Shown here piece by piece: positions 1 to 8,453 of a stretch of 39,847 bases of DNA. Source of the stretch: Nitrospinota bacterium (lineage in GTDB: Bacteria > UBA8248); the NCBI GenBank assembly GCA_009839615.1, contig VXPH01000274.1, forward strand, positions 1-39,847, read 5' to 3'. The notes under the pieces were generated by a model. It worked only from the letters and a program-made list of their open reading frames with translations. It did not search any database and was not told where the DNA came from. Position 1 is the stretch's first letter. Each line of letters starts with the position of its first letter. The translations under genes and the position numbers were made by a program.

Positions 1-3
1 CCC

Positions 4-2307
4 TTATACCGCCCGGTTCTCGCCCCCGTCAACGCCCTCATCCGCGGGCGAGAGCGGCGCGTACTTCAAAACCAGCTTCCTGGGTCCCGCCTTCTCGAAC
101 TCAACGCTCACCGTCGTCCGGTCTCCGGTTCCCTCGCGCGAGCGGATGACGCCCAGGCCGAATTTCTTGTGCTTGACGCGCGCGCCGGGCGCGAACGGGC
201 CGAGCGCGGCGGGAGGTATGGCGGGCGCGCTCTTCTCTTTTTGATGCGGAGCGGCTTTCGCTTCCGCCAGAATATCGGCGTATCGCGAGTCGCCGGCATC
301 ACGCCGGCTGTCGAAACCGCGCGGGGCGCGCCTTTGCGCAGGCGCGTGATCGCCCACTTTCTTGATAAGTTCGGGCCCCAGGCCTTCCAGGAAGCGGCTC
401 GGGCGCGTCGCCCAGCTTTCCTTCTTGCCATCGGGCCGCCGCTCCCTGGCCCAGGAGAGACACAAGAACTTCTTCGCCCGCGTGACGCCCACGTAGAGGA
501 GCCTCCTCTCCTCATCGAGGGAAGCAGGATCATCCTTGGAACGACCAAGCGGAACCAGCCCCTCCTGAACGCCGACGACGCCCACGGCGGCGAATTCCAG
601 GCCCTTCGCCGCATGAAGCGTCATCAGGGAGAGCGCGCCGCTCTCGCCGGAGAGCTCATCCGCCTCGCCCATCAGGGCCAGCTCCTCCAGGAACAGGGTC
701 TTGGCCTCATCCGATTCGGGCGATACCCCCTCTTCTTCCTGTATCCGCTCCTCGAACGCGCGGGCCGCGGCGACGAACTCTTGAGCGCCCTCTATCGCAC
801 GCGCGGCGGCGCGGCGGCGTTCGACGGATGCGCTCCCTCGCATGGCCCCCTCCACCCAGGCCCGATAACCCGTCCGATCGAGAATCGCTTCGATCAGGCG
901 CGCGGGGCCCGCCCGGAACGAGGTGAGCGCCTTGAGCGTATCCAGGAGGAGCCTGAGGTTTTCCGCCGCATTGCCCCGGAGGCGGCCCTCGTTCAAGGCA
1001 GCCTCCGCATCGGCGGTCGTGACGCCGGAAGCGTCTTCCCGCGCGATGGCCTTCAGGCGCTCGGGTCCCAGCCCCCGGGGCGGGCGGTTCACGACCCGCG
1101 AAAAAGCCGCGCCGTCATCCGGCCGGATGAGCAGCCGCAAGTAGGCGGCCAGGTCCTGCACTTCGGCGCGGTCGAAAAACCGCTGACCCTTCACCACCTG
1201 GTAGGGAATCCCTCTTCTTCTGGCCGCCTCTTCGAGGGCGCGCGATTGCGTGTTGATCCGGTAGAAGACGGCCGCCTCTCCCCAGGGAATCTCACCGCCC
1301 GCTCCTGATTCGATCAAGCGCTTGATGACGGCTTCCGCCTCTTCTTCCGCGTTCGCCGCCGCCAGATAGCAGACGGCTTCCCCGGCGGCCTTGCGCGTGA
1401 AAAGGCGCTTCTCAAGGCGCGCGCCCGCTCCGCCCATGATGCGCGAGGCGAGGCCGAGTATCGCGCCGCTCGAGCGGTAGTTCTCTTCGAGACGGAACAC
1501 CCTGGCGCCTGCGAACCTGCGCTCGAAACCGAGGATGTTCTCCACCCGCGCGCCCCGCCAGCCGTAGATGCCCTGATCGTCATCCCCCACGGCGAACACG
1601 CGCCCGTGAGCGCGCGAGAGCAGGGCGACGAGTTCATCCTGGGCGGGGTTGGTGTCCTGGTATTCATCGACGAGTATTTCCTCGAAACGCTCCTGGTATT
1701 TCCGGAGAACCTCGGGATGCCGCCGGAACATTTGCAGGGGGCGCGCCAGCAGGTCATCGAAATCGACCGCGCCCACATCGCGCAGGGCGCGCTCATAGGC
1801 GGGCGTGATCTTCAGGGCAGTGGCGTCGACGCTGAAAGGAGCCGGTTCGGAATCCTCCGCCGGCGAGGTCTTGCGGCGTCCCACCTGATCCAGGACCGAA
1901 CGGGGCGGGTAGCGCTCCTCGCTGATATTCGCAGCCGCCATGCAGCGCTTCACCAGCGTGAGGCATTCCCCGCGCGAGAAGATGGTGAAACCGGGCGAGA
2001 GGCCCGCCGCCTCGGCTTCGGCTCTCAGAATCCTCGCGCACACCGCGTGAAAGGTGCCCACCCAGATGCCGCGCGCGCCCTCTTCCAGCGAGGCGAACAG
2101 GCGCTCCCGCATCTCGCCCGCCGCCTTGTTCGTGAACGTGATGGCGAGAATCCGGTTCGGCGCGAGACCCTCGGCGAGCAGGCGCAGGACGCGGTGGACG
2201 AGCACGCGCGTCTTGCCCGAACCCGCCCCCGCCAGCACCAGGTTCGCGCCCGGCGGCGCCAGGACCGCCTCTTTCTGCTGGGGATTCAGGTTTTCCAAGT
2301 AGTCCAC
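4..2307 (-). CDS. pcrA: UvrD/PcrA-type superfamily 1 DNA helicase
   Basis: ATP-dependent 3'-5' DNA helicase of the UvrD/PcrA/Rep family, acting in nucleotide excision repair, mismatch repair and replication restart. All SF1 motifs are visible: Walker A GAGSGKT at residues 27-33, motif Ia ITFTNKAAGEM, motif II DEYQDT, motif III GDDDQGIYGWRG, motif IV ENYRSS, motif V LHAAKGLEF and motif VI LLYVGVTRAKK. The last ~60 residues (VKHKKFGLGVI) form the small basic Tudor-like tail of PcrA. At 767 aa it is a normal family length. The start is GTG with no obvious Shine-Dalgarno; it lies 16 bp after the stop of the beta-helix gene, so it is probably the last gene of the amino-sugar transcript. Family certain; uvrD versus pcrA naming is a convention. 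Confidence 0.96.
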   Translation of the reverse strand: MDYLENLNPQQKEAVLAPPGANLVLAGAGSGKTRVLVHRVLRLLAEGLAPNRILAITFTNKAAGEMRERLFASLEEGARGIWVGTFHAVCARILRAEAEAAGLSPGFTIFSRGECLTLVKRCMAAANISEERYPPRSVLDQVGRRKTSPAEDSEPAPFSVDATALKITPAYERALRDVGAVDFDDLLARPLQMFRRHPEVLRKYQERFEEILVDEYQDTNPAQDELVALLSRAHGRVFAVGDDDQGIYGWRGARVENILGFERRFAGARVFRLEENYRSSGAILGLASRIMGGAGARLEKRLFTRKAAGEAVCYLAAANAEEEAEAVIKRLIESGAGGEIPWGEAAVFYRINTQSRALEEAARRRGIPYQVVKGQRFFDRAEVQDLAAYLRLLIRPDDGAAFSRVVNRPPRGLGPERLKAIAREDASGVTTADAEAALNEGRLRGNAAENLRLLLDTLKALTSFRAGPARLIEAILDRTGYRAWVEGAMRGSASVERRRAAARAIEGAQEFVAAARAFEERIQEEEGVSPESDEAKTLFLEELALMGEADELSGESGALSLMTLHAAKGLEFAAVGVVGVQEGLVPLGRSKDDPASLDEERRLLYVGVTRAKKFLCLSWARERRPDGKKESWATRPSRFLEGLGPELIKKVGDHAPAQRRAPRGFDSRRDAGDSRYADILAEAKAAPHQKEKSAPAIPPAALGPFAPGARVKHKKFGLGVIRSREGTGDRTTVSVEFEKAGPRKLVLKYAPLSPADEGVDGGENRAV

Positions 2308-2323
2308 GGGTATGTTTTTCGGA

Positions 2324-3100
2324 TCAGAACGGGCGATGGCCCACGCTCGGCTTGGGCGCGCGGATGAGCGTCCGCTCGGGATAGACTCCCTTGGAGACGG
2401 TCACGTTCGGCGCGACCCAGGAGCCGGGACCCAGCAGGGCGCCAGGCGAAGTCACGGCGTTGCACCCGATCTCGACGTCATCGCCGATCACGGCGCCCAG
2501 CTTCGAGAGGCCGGTGTCGATCCATTCTCCTTCTGCGCGCAAGACGATGTTTTTCACCACACCCGTTTTTTTCTCTTCTTCCGTCCTGAGTTCTAAATTC
2601 GCCAGCTTGACGCCGGCGCCCAGGTTCGCCTCCGCGCCCAGGATGCTGTCCCCCACGTAGGCGAAATGCCCCGCGTGCGCGCCGTTCAAAAAGGCGCTGT
2701 TCTTGACTTCCGTCGCATGGCCCACGACGGCGCCCGGCCCGATGAGGCAGCCGCCCCGCAGATACGCGCCGTGGCGAACCTCCGTGCCCGCGCAAAGCAC
2801 CGTCGGCCCCTTGATGACGGCGCCGGGCTCGATCCGCGCGCCCGCTTCCACGAGCAGGCCGACAGAGGCGATTTTCAGGCGCTCTCCTGTTACGAGCAGC
2901 CCCTCGCTCACCACGAGGCCCTCTTCCACCCGAAGCGCTGCGGCCCCGCTCAAAGGCGCATCGGCTTCCTCCACCAGATTCCGGACGAAATCCTCCAGAC
3001 GGCCGACCGCCTCCCAGACTTTGCACCCCTCCTCGAACAAATCCCGGTGCGGGAATTCGCCGAGCCTGCGGAAATAGGATTCAGGCGCCGTTGCGCTCAT
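2324..3100 (-). CDS. Left-handed beta-helix acetyltransferase, stand-alone GlmU C-terminal-like domain
   Basis: A 258-aa protein built mostly of hexapeptide repeats (residues ~85-245) after an ~80-residue alpha-helical N-terminus. It resembles the acetyltransferase half of archaeal-type GlmU-like enzymes, which acetylate glucosamine-1-phosphate using acetyl-CoA. The key motif AGHFAYVGD (His145, Tyr148) matches AGHLTYLGD of E. coli GlmU, which carries catalytic His363 and Tyr366; an Asn follows in LANLE. No nucleotidyltransferase domain is attached. I chose the ATG at 3100 over the upstream GTG of the ORF track because GGAG lies 8 nt before it and because it gives a 4-bp ATGA overlap with the mutase gene, suggesting translational coupling. 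Together with the single-domain uridylyltransferase at 8454-9215 it could supply a split GlmU; that is inference. Confidence 0.85.
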   Translation of the reverse strand: MSATAPESYFRRLGEFPHRDLFEEGCKVWEAVGRLEDFVRNLVEEADAPLSGAAALRVEEGLVVSEGLLVTGERLKIASVGLLVEAGARIEPGAVIKGPTVLCAGTEVRHGAYLRGGCLIGPGAVVGHATEVKNSAFLNGAHAGHFAYVGDSILGAEANLGAGVKLANLELRTEEEKKTGVVKNIVLRAEGEWIDTGLSKLGAVIGDDVEIGCNAVTSPGALLGPGSWVAPNVTVSKGVYPERTLIRAPKPSVGHRPF

Positions 3101-5028
3101 TTTCTCTGCTCCAGATACCACGCACCGAGCGGCGTGATGCTCAGACTGCCTTCATCTTCGCGAGCCAGACCGCCACGCAGAACCTCTTTTCGGATACCGG
3201 GCGCTTGAACCGGCGCGCCGAAGCGGGCCTCTGCGTCCGACTCCAGATGCGCATCGACCGCCGTAGCGTCCATTTCACACTCGCGCAAGGCCTCCAGCAA
3301 GCAGGCCTCCGCCCGCGCGCCGGGAGCGTCGTCATCCTTCATGTGCCTTAGAATCTCGCGCAACACCTCATCTCCCACGGCGCAGAGTTTCTCCTGCCAC
3401 TCCAGGGGGCCTCTCAAAACCACGCCCGTCCGGCTCTCCGTGCCTGAGTTCCTCACATAGATCGCGCCCAGCGGCCCGCCCGCCTCGTCTTCCAGGGCGA
3501 GATACATGACGCCCGCGTCATCCTCCAGAGGCGCAAAGCGCGGGGCGGCTACGCCCGAAAAGACACTCTCCGCACTCTCCATGAGCCTGGCTGCGACCGC
3601 CTCCCATGCCGCAGCGCCCGGCGCGAAGCGGCTCCGCTCCACGTGGTAGGCATAATAAGACCTCTTGAATCCCCTGGGAAACGGCGCTGCGACCGCCGCA
3701 TACGCTTCTTCGGGTTCCGCCTCTTCAAAAAGGCTCCGCACCGCGGCGCAGGTGTTGAGGAAACTCTTGAGACCGTCTCCCGCCGCGAATTTCCGCCCTT
3801 CGCCCACCGCATTCACGAGCAGGCCCGGCGCAATCGTGTGGCCTGATTCCTCGCCCCCCAAGGCGAAGCGATCCCCCCATTTGCGCGCCTCGTTCAAGAT
3901 CCACTTATCCCCCACGGGGGTGAAGACGACCCGAAGCCCCACCTCATTCAGGGCCGCCGCCGCGCCCGCGTCGCTCTCTATCGTGAGGGCGGCGGCGCCA
4001 TCTTCGGGCAGTTCACCCTCTTCTTTAAGGAAACGGGCTTGGAAGACGAGCGCGTCGTCCCCGTCGATGACGTGAAGCGCGTCTCGATGCGGATTGTAGA
4101 CGAGGGCGCAGCCCCTGTCGCCATCGGCGTCCAGGACGCAGGCCGCCGCCAGGCCGTCGCCTCGTTTCAGTTCTTCGCGCCGCGCGCGGCCCGCCTCAAA
4201 CAGCGCCCGCGCGCCCGCGTGGCCACTGAGGAAACCGGCGTCTTCTCCCTCGATGACGCGCCTGCCCTCGAGCGCGACCACGCCGCCGTTCTCGTTCACG
4301 CGGCCATCGCCCAAAGCGTTCACCTCGCACACGCTCAAGGGGTTAAGCTCCTCCAGGACCTGCGCGGCCAGCCCGCTCCAGGCCCCCGCCGCCGGGTCCA
4401 CCACGAGGCTCCACCGGGCGAGATCGCCCTCGCGCAGCCAGCAGTTGGGAAGCCGGGTGACGTAATCCAGGTAAAACGCGCGCGCCTCGGCGGCCGCTTC
4501 CACGCCGTGTCCGCTCTCGGGCGTCTGCTCCACCGCGCTCCACTCGCTCGCCCAGACGCGGGCGCTCAACGCCGCATCCTCATCCGGGAGGGGCTTCATC
4601 GAATCGGGGGACAAAAGGATTTTCACGCCGTTCTGATCCGCGGGATTGTGCGAAGCGGTGAGCACCACCGCGCCTGCCGCACCCACGCCCGCCAGATAGG
4701 CGGCCGCCACAGGCGCGGGCATCACCCCGAGCGAGAGCACATGCGCGTCCGCGCGCAGGAGACCGTTCACGCAGGCGGAGGAAAAATCCCCGCCCACGTC
4801 CCTTGGGTCCCAGGCCAATACCACCGCCGCGGGGGAAATGAGCTTCTCGGAGGCCCTCTCCAGAAGCCATTTGCCGGCCTCGAAGACGTAATGCTCGACG
4901 AACCGCGGCGTCAGGACGCCGTTTTCCACAAAGACCGTGCGCGGGTCGCTACCCGAAGCCTGGGGGTGATCCTCACCTGCGGCGAGTCCGCGGACCCCGT
5001 CCGTTCCCTGAAACTTCGCGTTCGGCAT
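3097..5028 (-). CDS. Phosphoglucosamine mutase-like (phosphohexomutase) with C-terminal extension
   Basis: Alpha-D-phosphohexomutase, most likely converting glucosamine-6-phosphate to glucosamine-1-phosphate (GlmM role) because it sits between glmS and a GlmU-type acetyltransferase. Family motifs in order: phosphoserine loop TASHNP (Ser126), Mg-binding DADGDR (300-305), sugar-binding GGEESGH (391-397) and phosphate-binding RNSGTES (527-533). At 643 aa it is far longer than the usual 445-465 aa. Extra length lies in loops of domains 1-3 and in ~75 residues after position 565, ending SITPLGAWYLEQ, which looks like a winged-helix tail. The ORF track extends it to 6864, but that part lies in another frame under glmS; the MPNAKFQGTDGVRG start at 5028 is the family start, 14 bp after glmS. 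A phosphomannomutase or phosphoglucomutase activity is possible. Confidence 0.88.
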   Translation of the reverse strand: MPNAKFQGTDGVRGLAAGEDHPQASGSDPRTVFVENGVLTPRFVEHYVFEAGKWLLERASEKLISPAAVVLAWDPRDVGGDFSSACVNGLLRADAHVLSLGVMPAPVAAAYLAGVGAAGAVVLTASHNPADQNGVKILLSPDSMKPLPDEDAALSARVWASEWSAVEQTPESGHGVEAAAEARAFYLDYVTRLPNCWLREGDLARWSLVVDPAAGAWSGLAAQVLEELNPLSVCEVNALGDGRVNENGGVVALEGRRVIEGEDAGFLSGHAGARALFEAGRARREELKRGDGLAAACVLDADGDRGCALVYNPHRDALHVIDGDDALVFQARFLKEEGELPEDGAAALTIESDAGAAAALNEVGLRVVFTPVGDKWILNEARKWGDRFALGGEESGHTIAPGLLVNAVGEGRKFAAGDGLKSFLNTCAAVRSLFEEAEPEEAYAAVAAPFPRGFKRSYYAYHVERSRFAPGAAAWEAVAARLMESAESVFSGVAAPRFAPLEDDAGVMYLALEDEAGGPLGAIYVRNSGTESRTGVVLRGPLEWQEKLCAVGDEVLREILRHMKDDDAPGARAEACLLEALRECEMDATAVDAHLESDAEARFGAPVQAPGIRKEVLRGGLAREDEGSLSITPLGAWYLEQRK

Positions 5029-5042
5029 CGGGGGGAGCGCCC

Positions 5043-6866
5043 TCAGGCGACGGTGACGGACTTCGCCAGCGCGCGCGGCCTGTCGACGTCGCGCTTGAGC
5101 GCCACCGCGATGAAGTAGGCCAGCAACTGCCCGGAGACCATGTGCAGGAAGGGCGCGAGCAGGGGGGAGACCCTGGGCAGCACGATCTCCTCGCTGAACA
5201 GGCCCTCCACCACCTCGTCTCCCTCGAAGCGGTAGCCCAGCACGAAGCCGCCGCGCGCGCGGACCTCCTCCGCACTGCTCCTGGTGAGCGCGTGGAGTTC
5301 GGCCTCTTCGGGCGTGGGCATCAGGACGATGGTGTACATGTTCTCGTCGATGAGGGAGATGGTTCCGTGCTTGAGGAATCCCGCGCTCATCCCCTCCGCG
5401 TGGAGGTAGGTGACTTCCTTCATCTTGAGCGCGCACTCGAGCGCCGCGGGGTAATAGATGCCCCGGCCCAGGTAGAGCCAGTTCTTCATGTGCTGGTGCG
5501 CGTTCGCCGCAGCGTGGAAATAACCCGAGCGTTCGTTGAGCGTCTCGAGCACGAGGTCGGACAGGGAAGCGACCTCCTCTCTCAGCGACGCCACTTCCGA
5601 CTCGCTCAAGCGCCCCGTGAGCAGGCCCAGCTCCATCGAGGCGAGCAGCAAGATAACCGCCTGGCTCAGGGCCGTCTTGGTGCTGATGACGCACTTTTCG
5701 GGTCCCGCGCCCTGGAGAATCGGCACGTCCACCGAGCGGACGAGGGTGGAGCCCATCATATTCACGATGCCCGCCGTCCTGGCGCCGCTCCCTTTTGCAT
5801 GGCGCAGGGCGCTCAGCGTGTCGTAGGTCTCCCCCGACTGGCTGATGGCGCAAAAGGCGTCCTCGGGGCCGATTTCCGCGATGTGGGCAAACTCGTCCGT
5901 GCTGACGACGGGCAGAAACCTCCCGCCCAGGCGGCTGAAGAAGTACTGCCCCATCGACGCGATGTAATAGGTCGTTCCCACGCCGCCCAGGAAGCACTGG
6001 CGCGATTCGTGAATCATCCCGGCCAGGGCCTGGACATCTCCCCTGGGAATCTGGAGGGCGGCCTGAACGGTGGTGGGCTGATCGTAAATCTCCTTGAGCA
6101 TGAAATGGGGATACCCGCCCCGGCGCGCCTTCTCCGCGTCCCACTCGATCTCGGTGACTTCCTTGTCGACGCGCTCTCTGGTGAGCAGGCTCTTGACCGC
6201 ATAGCTCTCCGGCGTGATGAGCGCGTATTCGCCGTCTTCCATGATGATCGCCCGGCGGGTGAACTCGAAAAACGCGCTGAAATCCGACCCCACGTAGTTG
6301 GCGTCGTCCCCCAGTCCGATGATGAGGGGCGATTCGCGCTTCACGCAAAAAATCCGGCCCGGCGCGTCTATCGAGATGACCGCCAGGGCGAAGGTGCCCT
6401 CGAGCTCGTCGATCGCCTCGACGAAGCCCTCCTCCACGTCCTGGCCGTTCCGCGCGATTTTCTGCGCCACGAGATGCGCGATGACCTCGGAATCCGTCTC
6501 GGAACGGAACGCAGCGCCTTCGCGCGCGAGTTTTTCCCTGAGTTCCTTGTAGTTCGAGATGATGCCGTTGTGGACCACGGCCAGGCGGCTCTCGTTGTCC
6601 GCGTGGGGGTGCGCGTTCGCCTGCGTCACCCCGCCGTGCGTCGCCCAGCGCGTGTGCGCGATGCCCACCAGCCCCTTCATGTCCGTGAAGCGCTCGAGAG
6701 AATTCACCGCCTCCACGGTGCCCACGTTCTTGCGGATGTCTATCGCCCCGTTTCTCTGGACGGCCATGCCGCAGGAGTCGTAGCCGCGGTATTCCAGGGC
6801 GGCGATCGAGCGCAGGAGCTTCTGCGAGACGTTCGTGCCCGCCGCCATGCCCGCGATGCCGCACAT
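5043..6866 (-). CDS. glmS: Glutamine-fructose-6-phosphate aminotransferase (isomerizing)
   Basis: Makes glucosamine-6-phosphate from fructose-6-phosphate and glutamine, the first committed step to UDP-GlcNAc for peptidoglycan and lipopolysaccharide. The N-terminal glutaminase begins MCGIAG; Cys2 becomes the N-terminal nucleophile after Met removal, which fixes the start at 6866 rather than the ORF-track start at 6914. Two SIS isomerase domains follow (GGVGTTYYIASMGQ), and the protein ends with the family signature RPRALAKSVTVA. Length 607 aa matches E. coli GlmS (609 aa). A GGGGAGAG Shine-Dalgarno lies just upstream, overlapping the end of the preceding gene, whose stop lies 1 bp away, so the two are cotranscribed. 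No glmS ribozyme can fit there. Confidence 0.98.
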   Translation of the reverse strand: MCGIAGMAAGTNVSQKLLRSIAALEYRGYDSCGMAVQRNGAIDIRKNVGTVEAVNSLERFTDMKGLVGIAHTRWATHGGVTQANAHPHADNESRLAVVHNGIISNYKELREKLAREGAAFRSETDSEVIAHLVAQKIARNGQDVEEGFVEAIDELEGTFALAVISIDAPGRIFCVKRESPLIIGLGDDANYVGSDFSAFFEFTRRAIIMEDGEYALITPESYAVKSLLTRERVDKEVTEIEWDAEKARRGGYPHFMLKEIYDQPTTVQAALQIPRGDVQALAGMIHESRQCFLGGVGTTYYIASMGQYFFSRLGGRFLPVVSTDEFAHIAEIGPEDAFCAISQSGETYDTLSALRHAKGSGARTAGIVNMMGSTLVRSVDVPILQGAGPEKCVISTKTALSQAVILLLASMELGLLTGRLSESEVASLREEVASLSDLVLETLNERSGYFHAAANAHQHMKNWLYLGRGIYYPAALECALKMKEVTYLHAEGMSAGFLKHGTISLIDENMYTIVLMPTPEEAELHALTRSSAEEVRARGGFVLGYRFEGDEVVEGLFSEEIVLPRVSPLLAPFLHMVSGQLLAYFIAVALKRDVDRPRALAKSVTVA

Positions 6867-6867
6867 G

Positions 6868-8073
6868 CTAGTTCTCTCCCCTCGGATAGGTGTAGTGATG
6901 CGGAACGACTTCACCGGGCGGGATGACGGTGCCCGAGGCCAGGGTGTTCGAGGCGCCGACTTGCGCCCCGTCGCCCAGGAAGGAACCCACCTTGTCGAGG
7001 CCCGAATCGACCATTCCCTCCGGCATGCGCACCGCGATGGGGGCCTGGTCGAGGTTCTGGATCAGCGTCAGCGTACCCGAACCCACCACGGCGTCCTCGC
7101 CGACCACGCTGTCGCCCACGAAGGAGAGGCGCCCCACGCGAACGCCGTTGAACAGGATGCAGTTCTTGAGCTCCACGCCGAAGCCGATGGTCGCGTTCGC
7201 GCCGATGGCCGTATAAGGGCGCACCAGAACCCCGTTCCCCAGAAAGGTGTTCTCCCCGATGAAGCACGGTCCGAAGATGGAAGCGCCCGATTCGATCACC
7301 ACGTTCTTCTCGATCACCACCGGGCCGCGAAACTGCACCGCGCCCCTGAGCCGCACGCTGCCGTCCACGCGGGCCTCGCTCCAGGTGTCCATGACCATCC
7401 GGTTGCCCTTGAGCAGGTCCCAGGGATGCTGGGCGTCCAGCCAAGGCTCTTCCCAAATCGAGGAACGCAGCCCCTCGCCCGCGCACAATTCGTTGAGCGC
7501 CTCGTCCATCTCGAGTCGCTCGAGCAAATCGAACAGCCGGGAGGGCATGACGAACACGCCGGCCAGAACGTAATTGCCCACCTCGCGCTCCACGGGCTTT
7601 TCCACCAGGCGCTCAATCTGCATATCCTTGCCGAGATAGACCGTGCCGTAGTTCTGGGCATGGGGCGTATGGCAAATCGCCGCCACGGGCTGATGAAAGG
7701 TGCCGAACGCCTGCACGACCTGGCGGTACATGTTCTCGGACGCCAGCACGTCCGCATAGACCAGCAGAAACGACTCGTCTTCCTGAAAGTGGCCCTTCGC
7801 GAGGCTGATGGCGTCCCGGATTCCCGTGGGTTCGTCCTGGCGGATGTATTGAATCGTCATCCCGTAGCGCGAACCCTGGCCGAATTCGTTGATGATCCTG
7901 TCGGCGCGGTGACCGACGACGACGACGAGGTCGCTCACGCCGGCGGCACGTATCTTTTTCAGCGCCGAATGCAGGAGCATCTCGCCCGCCATCGGCAGCA
8001 TCGCCTTGGGCCGGGTATTCGTAAACGGATACAGACCAGCCCCTCGGCCGGCCGCCAGAATCAATGCTCTCAC
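6868..8073 (-). CDS. Archaeal-type GlmU-like nucleotidyltransferase/beta-helix protein with altered catalytic residues
   Basis: A 401-aa two-domain protein with the layout of archaeal bifunctional sugar-1-P nucleotidyltransferase/acetyltransferases (ST0452/MJ1101 type): a GT-A nucleotidyltransferase fold (1-~230) followed by a left-handed beta-helix (~235-400). The P-loop reads LAAGRGAGLYP; the family consensus is LAAGxGTRLxP, so the catalytic Arg is Gly13. The conserved Lys survives (RPKAML, Lys23). In the beta-helix the catalytic HLSY motif is GRLSFVGD, with His replaced by Arg315 and Tyr by Phe318. Both active sites therefore look impaired, so the protein may be a regulatory or scaffold paralogue or have changed chemistry. 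Start is GTG with AGGAAGG 8 nt upstream; a TATAAT lies at 8151-8156. It sits directly upstream of glmS (1 bp). Confidence 0.85.
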   Translation of the reverse strand: MRALILAAGRGAGLYPFTNTRPKAMLPMAGEMLLHSALKKIRAAGVSDLVVVVGHRADRIINEFGQGSRYGMTIQYIRQDEPTGIRDAISLAKGHFQEDESFLLVYADVLASENMYRQVVQAFGTFHQPVAAICHTPHAQNYGTVYLGKDMQIERLVEKPVEREVGNYVLAGVFVMPSRLFDLLERLEMDEALNELCAGEGLRSSIWEEPWLDAQHPWDLLKGNRMVMDTWSEARVDGSVRLRGAVQFRGPVVIEKNVVIESGASIFGPCFIGENTFLGNGVLVRPYTAIGANATIGFGVELKNCILFNGVRVGRLSFVGDSVVGEDAVVGSGTLTLIQNLDQAPIAVRMPEGMVDSGLDKVGSFLGDGAQVGASNTLASGTVIPPGEVVPHHYTYPRGEN

Positions 8074-8150
8074 GAGACGCCTTCCTGAAATTCGTACAAA
8101 TTCGCCCCGAAACGGGCGTTTCCTCTCGTTTTTTCTATCCCGCGCGGGAA

Positions 8151-8156
8151 ATTATA
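8151..8156 (-). promoter_or_regulatory. Consensus -10 box at the edge of the repeat unit
   Basis: Minus-strand TATAAT, 78 bp before the GTG of the GlmU-like gene and directly next to the terminal hairpin of the repeat unit. Any -35 would have to be inside that hairpin; the best match there is poor. Confidence 0.4.
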
Positions 8157-8158
8157 GC

Positions 8159-8188
8159 AAATCGGGGTTGTTGAAAAACCCCCGATTT
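8159..8188. repeat. GGGG-TTGTTGAAAAA-CCCC hairpin, copy 1
   Basis: Perfect 9-bp stem AAATCGGGG / CCCCGATTT with loop TTGTTGAAAAAC. Same loop as at 36071-36095 and nearly the same as at 34384-34406. Confidence 0.7.
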
Positions 8189-8293
8189 CATGATTCGGCG
8201 CATGGAACCGACCAACGAGAGAGAAAAGATCCACAATACCGATTGAAGAATGAGGGATTGTTCCGACCGGAGGGGGAGAGTTTGCGGTTTTGC

Positions 8294-8385
8294 GTAGGGG
8301 CGGCCCCCCGTGGCCGCCCGTATCGAATATGCCCATTCCCGCGTGGTTGCGCTTCGCATGGACAGGCACGGGGGCCTGTCCCTAC
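8294..8385. repeat. REPIN-like paired palindrome, copy A
   Basis: GTAG foot (8294), hairpin GGGCGGCC-CCCCGT-GGCCGCCC (8298-8319), 40-nt spacer, hairpin GGACAGGC-ACGGGG-GCCTGTCC (8360-8381), CTAC foot (8382-8385). Confidence 0.75.
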
Positions 8386-8453
8386 AAACTCACTGCTTGC
8401 AGGAGCCCCTACGGACTTTTCCAACAAACCCGAATCGGGCGCCCTTGCGCGCA

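Larger units (their letters stand above)
8074..8453. other. Repeat-bearing spacer between the uridylyltransferase and GlmU-like genes
   Basis: 380 bp without a gene. The outer boundaries are related inverted copies: AAATCGGGG-TTGTTGAAAAAC on the left (from 8159) and, inverted, TTCGGG-TTTGTTGGAAAAG on the right (8416-8435), so a MITE-like unit of about 280 bp containing REPIN-like copy A. It interrupts the otherwise close-packed minus-strand gene row. Confidence 0.6.

Noticed and set aside
5028-5042. glmS ribozyme or riboswitch in the amino-sugar operon
   Set aside because: The only gaps around glmS are 1 bp upstream and 14 bp downstream, too short for such an RNA.
3097-6864. 1255-aa ORF starting inside the glmS region
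   Set aside because: Only residues from MPNAKFQGTDG on (start 5028) match phosphohexomutases. The upstream 612 codons are an alternative frame of glmS, rich in Arg/Gly/His as expected of GC-rich shadow frames.
5142-6926. 594-aa plus-strand ORF opposite glmS
   Set aside because: Exact antisense of glmS; His/Arg/Val-rich with no domain. High GC leaves long open antisense frames throughout this window.
6835-8088. 417-aa plus-strand ORF opposite the GlmU-like gene
   Set aside because: Mirror frame of a clear nucleotidyltransferase/beta-helix gene; His/Arg/Glu-rich without domains.
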